A stretch of 64,000 nucleotides of DNA, taken from contig NC_054742.1 in the NCBI RefSeq assembly GCF_018143015.1, forward strand, positions 19,024,158 through 19,088,157, in the 5' to 3' direction. The translations under genes were made by a program, and so were the position numbers. Positions 60,113 to 64,000 of this stretch are shown here, in pieces; within the stretch, counting starts at the first letter, position 1; every line of letters begins with the position of its first letter. Source of the stretch: Lytechinus variegatus (lineage: Eukaryota; Echinodermata; Echinoidea; Temnopleuroida; Toxopneustidae). Below the pieces are notes generated by a model. It was given only the letters and a program-made list of their open reading frames with translations, ran no database searches and was not told where the DNA came from.

Positions 60113-61078
60113 CGGGGGGGGGGGGGGCACTTACATTGACGAGTGGATACCATGCGCGACCAAAAAAAACAGAGCTACCAAGTCTCACGCATTGTGCGTG
60201 AGACTCACGCATTCAGGGTCCGTCTCACGATCTCACGCATGGCACCCATTTTTCTCACGCATCGGGACCCAACAGAAAAAAAATAGAAAAAGTAGCATTA
60301 TTCGCTAGATTATACGACTGGCCGACCGCCTTCGCGTCTAGCCCGGCATGCGAGACGAATCGAGAGTGCAGTCAGCGCACAGCTAGTACGTGATACGATG
60401 AATCATGTGCGTGCATCCCATGGTTTGGTAGTGGATCGATATGACGAAGCCCATATCTCATGTGTGTGCCTTTTCGCAACGTACGAGTGTAAGTACTGGC
60501 CGCGTGCGCGCAGAGACGCCGAATCATGAAAATCTCACGCATAACATTTTTTTGAACTTGGCATCTCTGAAAAAAGGATGTCTTTTCAAGATAGGGCACA
60601 TTACGTACGTAATGTGATAAGGGTGTCAAAAACACAAAAATATTGAAAAAAGTATCTATTTCGCTCGGAAAATGAAGGGTCAAATATGCGGGGATGATAA
60701 GACAAAATCAAAATGTTTTATAAAGGATGTCCTTTTTGCCCCAACACTACGTGTTTAGAGTCCAATTTGCGCGAGGTGTGGAAGGTGGGGCTGTACTAAA
60801 TCAAAATAATGGAGTCTAAAGGTAAACGTTAAACCGGCGACCGACGGACGCGTGAAATGATAAAATATCTCTGTACTTGTTTAGGGGTTCATTTCAGGGA
60901 ATACTTGTTAAGCTATTAAAGAGTATCGATTTGTTTCCAATACTTGTTAAGGGGTGCATTTTCAGAATATGGAAAATATATGGCTGCATTTTTAGAATAT
61001 TGAAAATATGTGTTCAGGGTGCTTTTCAAGACCCTGTGGTCGCGCATAGTATCCACTCATCAATGGAACCCCCCCCCC
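60113..61078 (+). mobile_element. Non-autonomous DNA element, family 'GACGAGTGGATACC', interrupted copy
   Basis: Starts with a G-tract and CACTTACATTGACGAGTGG and ends CCACTCATCAATGGAA plus a C-tract: inverted termini of about 30 bp. Blocks shared with the copies at 61153 and 10012 include AAAAAGGATGTCTTTT, AAGGGTGTCAAAAACAC, GTTTTATAAAGGATGTCC and GGGGTGCATTTTCAGAATAT. About 60171-60567 is a later insertion of another repeat. Confidence 0.8.
60171..60567. mobile_element. Nested repeat with CTCACGCAT motifs
   Basis: Interrupts the surrounding element between ACCAAAAAAAAC and AAAAAAGGATGTC, which are adjacent in the uninterrupted copy at 61153. The ends AGAGCTACCAAGT and AACTTGGCATCTCT are imperfect inverted repeats. 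CTCACGCAT recurs about five times near the left end and once near the right. No coding potential. Confidence 0.72.
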
Positions 61079-61152
61079 CCTGGAAGTAGACTGAGTGCCA
61101 TATTGGAGGTACAAATTAAACAAACCATTTATAGATCTACATCAAACCACCG

Positions 61153-61685
61153 GGGGGGGGGGGGGGGGCACTGACATTGACGAGTGGATACCATGCACGA
61201 CCAAAAAAACACGTAAAAAGGATGTCTTTTTCGAGATAGGGCACGTTGCGTACGTAACGTGATAAGGGTGTCAAAAACACCCCAAAAATGAAGAAAGGGT
61301 ATCTATTTCATTGGGAAAGCTACGTGTTTAGGGTCAAATTTGCGGGGATGATAAAACAAAATTAAAATGTTTTATAAAGGATGTCCTTTTTGCCCCAACA
61401 TACGTGTTTAGAGTCCAATTTGCTCGACGTGTGAAAGGTGGGGCCGTACCAAACCAAATGATGTTTAAAAGTAAAGTGACATATCGCTGTACTTGTTTAG
61501 GGGTTCATTTCAGGGAATCAAGAGTATCGTTTTGTTTTTAATACTTGTTAAGGGTAGGGTTTCACATGCCAATAATTGTTAAGGGGTGCATTTTCAGAAT
61601 ATGGAAAATATGTGTTTAGGGTGCTTTTCGAGACCCCATGGTCATGCATGGTATCCACTCGTCAATGGAAGTGGCCCCCTTGGAT
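61153..61685 (+). mobile_element. Non-autonomous DNA element, family 'GACGAGTGGATACC', uninterrupted copy
   Basis: G-tract, CACTGACATTGACGAGTGG and ATACCATGCACGACC at the left; GGTCATGCATGGTATCCACT, CGTCAATGG and a short C-tract at the right. The centre contains TTGCGTACGTAACGTG, nearly palindromic. It serves as the uninterrupted reference for the copies at 10012 and 60113. Confidence 0.82.
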
Positions 61686-63150
61686 CAAACCCTCATATTT
61701 TGAACTGCAGTTTTAATTTGTACCTGTCCCGAAAACCTAGTTAGAATAGAGGATCCAAGATATTTCATTTCAAGCACAATCAAAAGTGGTAATCCCTCTA
61801 CTCTTCATCTATTAAAGGCAAGCCTGAGTGTTGAGCCAGGCCCACTCACACTAGTACGAGGTTTAAACAGTTATAGCAGCTGTGATATAAGAAAGAGTAG
61901 CTCTGGCTGTAGCAGGCCCTTCGGAACGAAATCGCTGTAGACCCTAATGCCATGTGGCCCTGGTATCTGTGAATGTGCTCTATTTTACCATACAGAACTT
62001 TTTCAAAATGCTTATCAAATTTAGTGAGCAAAATTATTCCTTGAACATTATGTTACAATCTTAATGCAGTTCATCATGGAAATCGTCACCTACTAAAATT
62101 GTAATTATTTACAAGTAATGGTACCAAGGATATTGAAAATACCTCTTTCCAGTGGCCAGAGATTAGTAATTGAAATTGTTTCCAATCAATAGGTTCTCTA
62201 ATTCCATTCAGACATGCATGCATGTAAAGCAAAAAAGTGATGGAATTGGGGCAAAACAACCAAGAACTTGAACAACTTCACAACAATTTTGGGAAAAATG
62301 ACATTATTTTTTAAAAATCGTATTACTTTTTTGGCTCTGTTTCAAGAGGAGTAACATGATCTCTTGGTTGGGCCTACTGTTTATGAGCACTTTAATTCAA
62401 GTCGTTCTGAGAGATAATTCTGTATGTAGCCTACCTCATTGGCTCATTTGATCCTTAAATCATCTTATGTTTATATGTGTACTGGGGACAATATGAGACT
62501 ATATTGTGAAATAAAATGCTATTAATATATTCCTCAAAGTCAGTCAATATTCCTTTGAAACAGTGAAAATGGAAATACTATGGCTGTAGTTGGTTTGCAC
62601 TGAATCAAAGCTTTACACATGTAGGACACAATGTAGACCATCAATTTTGTGTTTTGAAGTGCTAATCTTCCTCTCAAATTTGAACCTGTATGAGCTGAAG
62701 AGTTCAATACATGTATCCTGACCAGTCATCAGAGCTATAGTATAACCAGTGGAGAAATCCACCCCATTGCAAGTAGCCTTCACTGTAAATTTATGTTCAA
62801 GAAACTATGAAAGGTCCAGTCATTTTCTATTGTTTGTTTGATACTAAGGTTTGTTTAATGAACCCAGGTAATTAATGCTCTGTGTTGACTATACACATAC
62901 TGATAATCACTCAAGTCTTTAATCAAACATTTCTATTATCTCAAGTTTTTAGAGACCTAATCAGTGAATACTTTTAGGATGCTGAACTAAACCAGTTGTT
63001 ATCAGAATGATAATCTGTAATAAATGTGTCTGAAAAAACATACAAAGTGAGAACAATTCATAATTCAAAAAGAAGATTTTCTTTAAAAAAATAATTGAAC
63101 CATTTGTGTTTAAGTGTTAGTAGATTTGTCTGATAAAAGTGTTTGTTTCT
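61686..63150. other. Intergenic DNA without recognised features
   Basis: I see no gene, RNA or repeat family in this AT-rich stretch. Confidence 0.45.
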
Positions 63151-63153
63151 CCA

Positions 63154-63391
63154 CCGGGCATGGTGGCTCAGCGGTAGAGCGTCCGCCTCATGAACGGGAG
63201 GTCGTGGGTTCGATCCTCAGCCGAGTCATACCAAAGACTTATAAAAATGGGACCTTCTGCCTTCTTGCTAGGCACTCAGCATTTAGATTGGAGAAGGGTA
63301 ATAATAACATGTTATGCAGGGCCCGCTGGTAGAGCAGTTTCCTAACTGAAGTGGCTACCCTGGGTAAATAAAACATTATTATTATTATTTA
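63154..63391 (+). mobile_element. tRNA-derived SINE, well preserved
   Basis: The head GGTGGCTCAGCGGTAGAGCG (A box) and GGTCGTGGGTTCGATCCTC (B box) follow tRNA spacing. The body contains GGCACTCAGCATTTAG and GGGCCCGCTGGTAGAGC. It ends in TGGGTAAATAAAACATT and an (ATT)n tail at about 63373-63391. It is the best-preserved SINE in the window and is directly followed by a relative of the DR1-containing repeat. Confidence 0.82.
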
Positions 63392-63403
63392 TCATTATTA
63401 TAT

Positions 63404-63780
63404 TGTTACTTTCCTGCATAGCAGAGCAAGACTGTAGCATAATGTAGGCAGCACTTATGGTGACAGTGCAGTGATAGCATCATCAACATCAAATCCTTAC
63501 CAAGGTTTAGTGTTTTGAATGATATAATTTCTTTGAAAATATGTTATTTCATGCAATCGTATAAGGCTCATCAAGTGTCACTAAAAGTATCGATAAAGTT
63601 TCAGATCACATGTGATCAAGGTCAGAGGTTGTACAAGATCAGTGAACTTTGAGTATTATGTATCAAAATAATAACATAAAATTTTGAACTTTTTATGTCC
63701 CTATTCCAAAAAAATTACATGCTTATCATGGACAAATAGGTGACTGTAATTTTAGGACACTTTGGGGTCAATTAACTGGT
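63404..63780 (+). repeat. Diverged relative of the DR1-containing repeat
   Basis: TTTCCTGCATAGCAGAGCA, ATCAACATCAAATCCTTACC, AGTTTCAGATCACATGTGAT and CAAGGTCAGAGGTTGTAC match the head and first unit of the repeats at 48720 and 51026 in order. The DR1-like motif is degraded here (AGGTCAGAGGTTG). Confidence 0.65.
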
Positions 63781-63797
63781 TTCAACTAATTTAGAAC

Positions 63798-64000
63798 TTA
63801 AAGAGAAATGCAAGTAGTTGCACTAAACACTGATTTCATGAGAAAGTCTGTAAAACCAGGCTTAATTGTCAGAATATTATCGACGATCTAGATTTGGTAC
63901 AGTTACACAAAGTGAACTTTGTGAAATCTTGAAATCTACGCTGAAAAATGTTCACACTGAAGATCACCAACACAGATAGGCACACGTGGGACAGTGTATT
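63798..64000. mobile_element. TTAA MITE, cut by the window end
   Basis: Starts TTAAAGAGAAATGCAAGTAG and continues with CACTGATTTCATGAGAAAG, AAATCTTGAAATCTACGCTG and CACACGTGGGACAGTGTA. This is the reverse complement of the MITE at 10629-11031 read from its right end. The other terminus is outside the window. Confidence 0.75.

Noticed and set aside
63164-63235. Possible functional tRNA gene
   Set aside because: A and B boxes are good, but the acceptor stem does not close and the sequence runs into a SINE body with an (ATT)n tail.
1-64000. CRISPR arrays, bacterial operons or phage modules
   Set aside because: No regularly spaced short palindromic repeats, and no dense gene arrangement; introns, SINEs and MITEs show this is animal nuclear DNA.

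Overview
The window looks like nuclear DNA of an echinoderm, most likely a sea urchin. This is an inference from AT-rich, intron-rich sequence crowded with TTAA-flanked foldback MITEs, tRNA-derived SINEs, a THAP/DDE_4 transposon relic and a BEL/Pao LTR element, and from protein-coding genes of animal type. No bacterial-style operon, CRISPR array or intact tRNA gene is visible.

Layout. 1-3.6 kb holds only repeats (a duplicated ~155-bp block, a strand-switching GGTCTTTCA-motif array, a G/C-tract hairpin and a GA-rich microsatellite). Three six-exon genes lie in tandem on the minus strand at 3.6-9.1, 22.2-27.7 and 30.5-36.0 kb. All encode membrane-anchored alpha/beta-hydrolases of the EPHX4-like epoxide hydrolase family, with identical intron positions and phases (spliced lengths 340, 356 and 337 aa). 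A BEL/Pao retrotransposon, whole in appearance, with near-identical 1.64-kb LTRs and a 5-bp target duplication (11.8-21.0 kb), sits between the first and second copy. On the plus strand, divergent from the third copy, a 12-exon gene (38.8-53.95 kb, 475 aa) encodes inositol-pentakisphosphate 2-kinase (IPPK). Its introns are full of mobile elements: a TA-flanked transposon, a THAP/DDE_4 transposase relic and two copies of a repeat that carries arrays of DR1-type nuclear-receptor half-sites. From 54 to 64 kb there is no convincing coding sequence. That stretch holds MITEs, a nested transposon pair, a SINE and a GC-rich block ending in a strong splice donor that may be the first exon of a gene lying beyond the window.

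How the genes relate. The three hydrolase genes are paralogues from tandem duplication. The first two keep the full catalytic set (HGFP oxyanion motif, Asp nucleophile, two cap tyrosines, Asp/His relay). The third has lost both the relay Asp and the catalytic His and is a candidate pseudoenzyme. Exon 2, which carries the HGFP motif, is almost identical in all three at DNA level while the other exons are much more diverged, suggesting local gene conversion. A decayed extra copy of exon 2 lies in intron 1 of the first gene. Two of the fifteen hydrolase introns appear to use GC-AG splice sites.

The strongest points for follow-up are the catalytically disarmed third hydrolase, the exon-2 homogenisation plus relic exon, the DR1 arrays inside IPPK introns, and an exact 83-bp palindrome in an intron of the second hydrolase gene. 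I saw no clear new multi-gene system.
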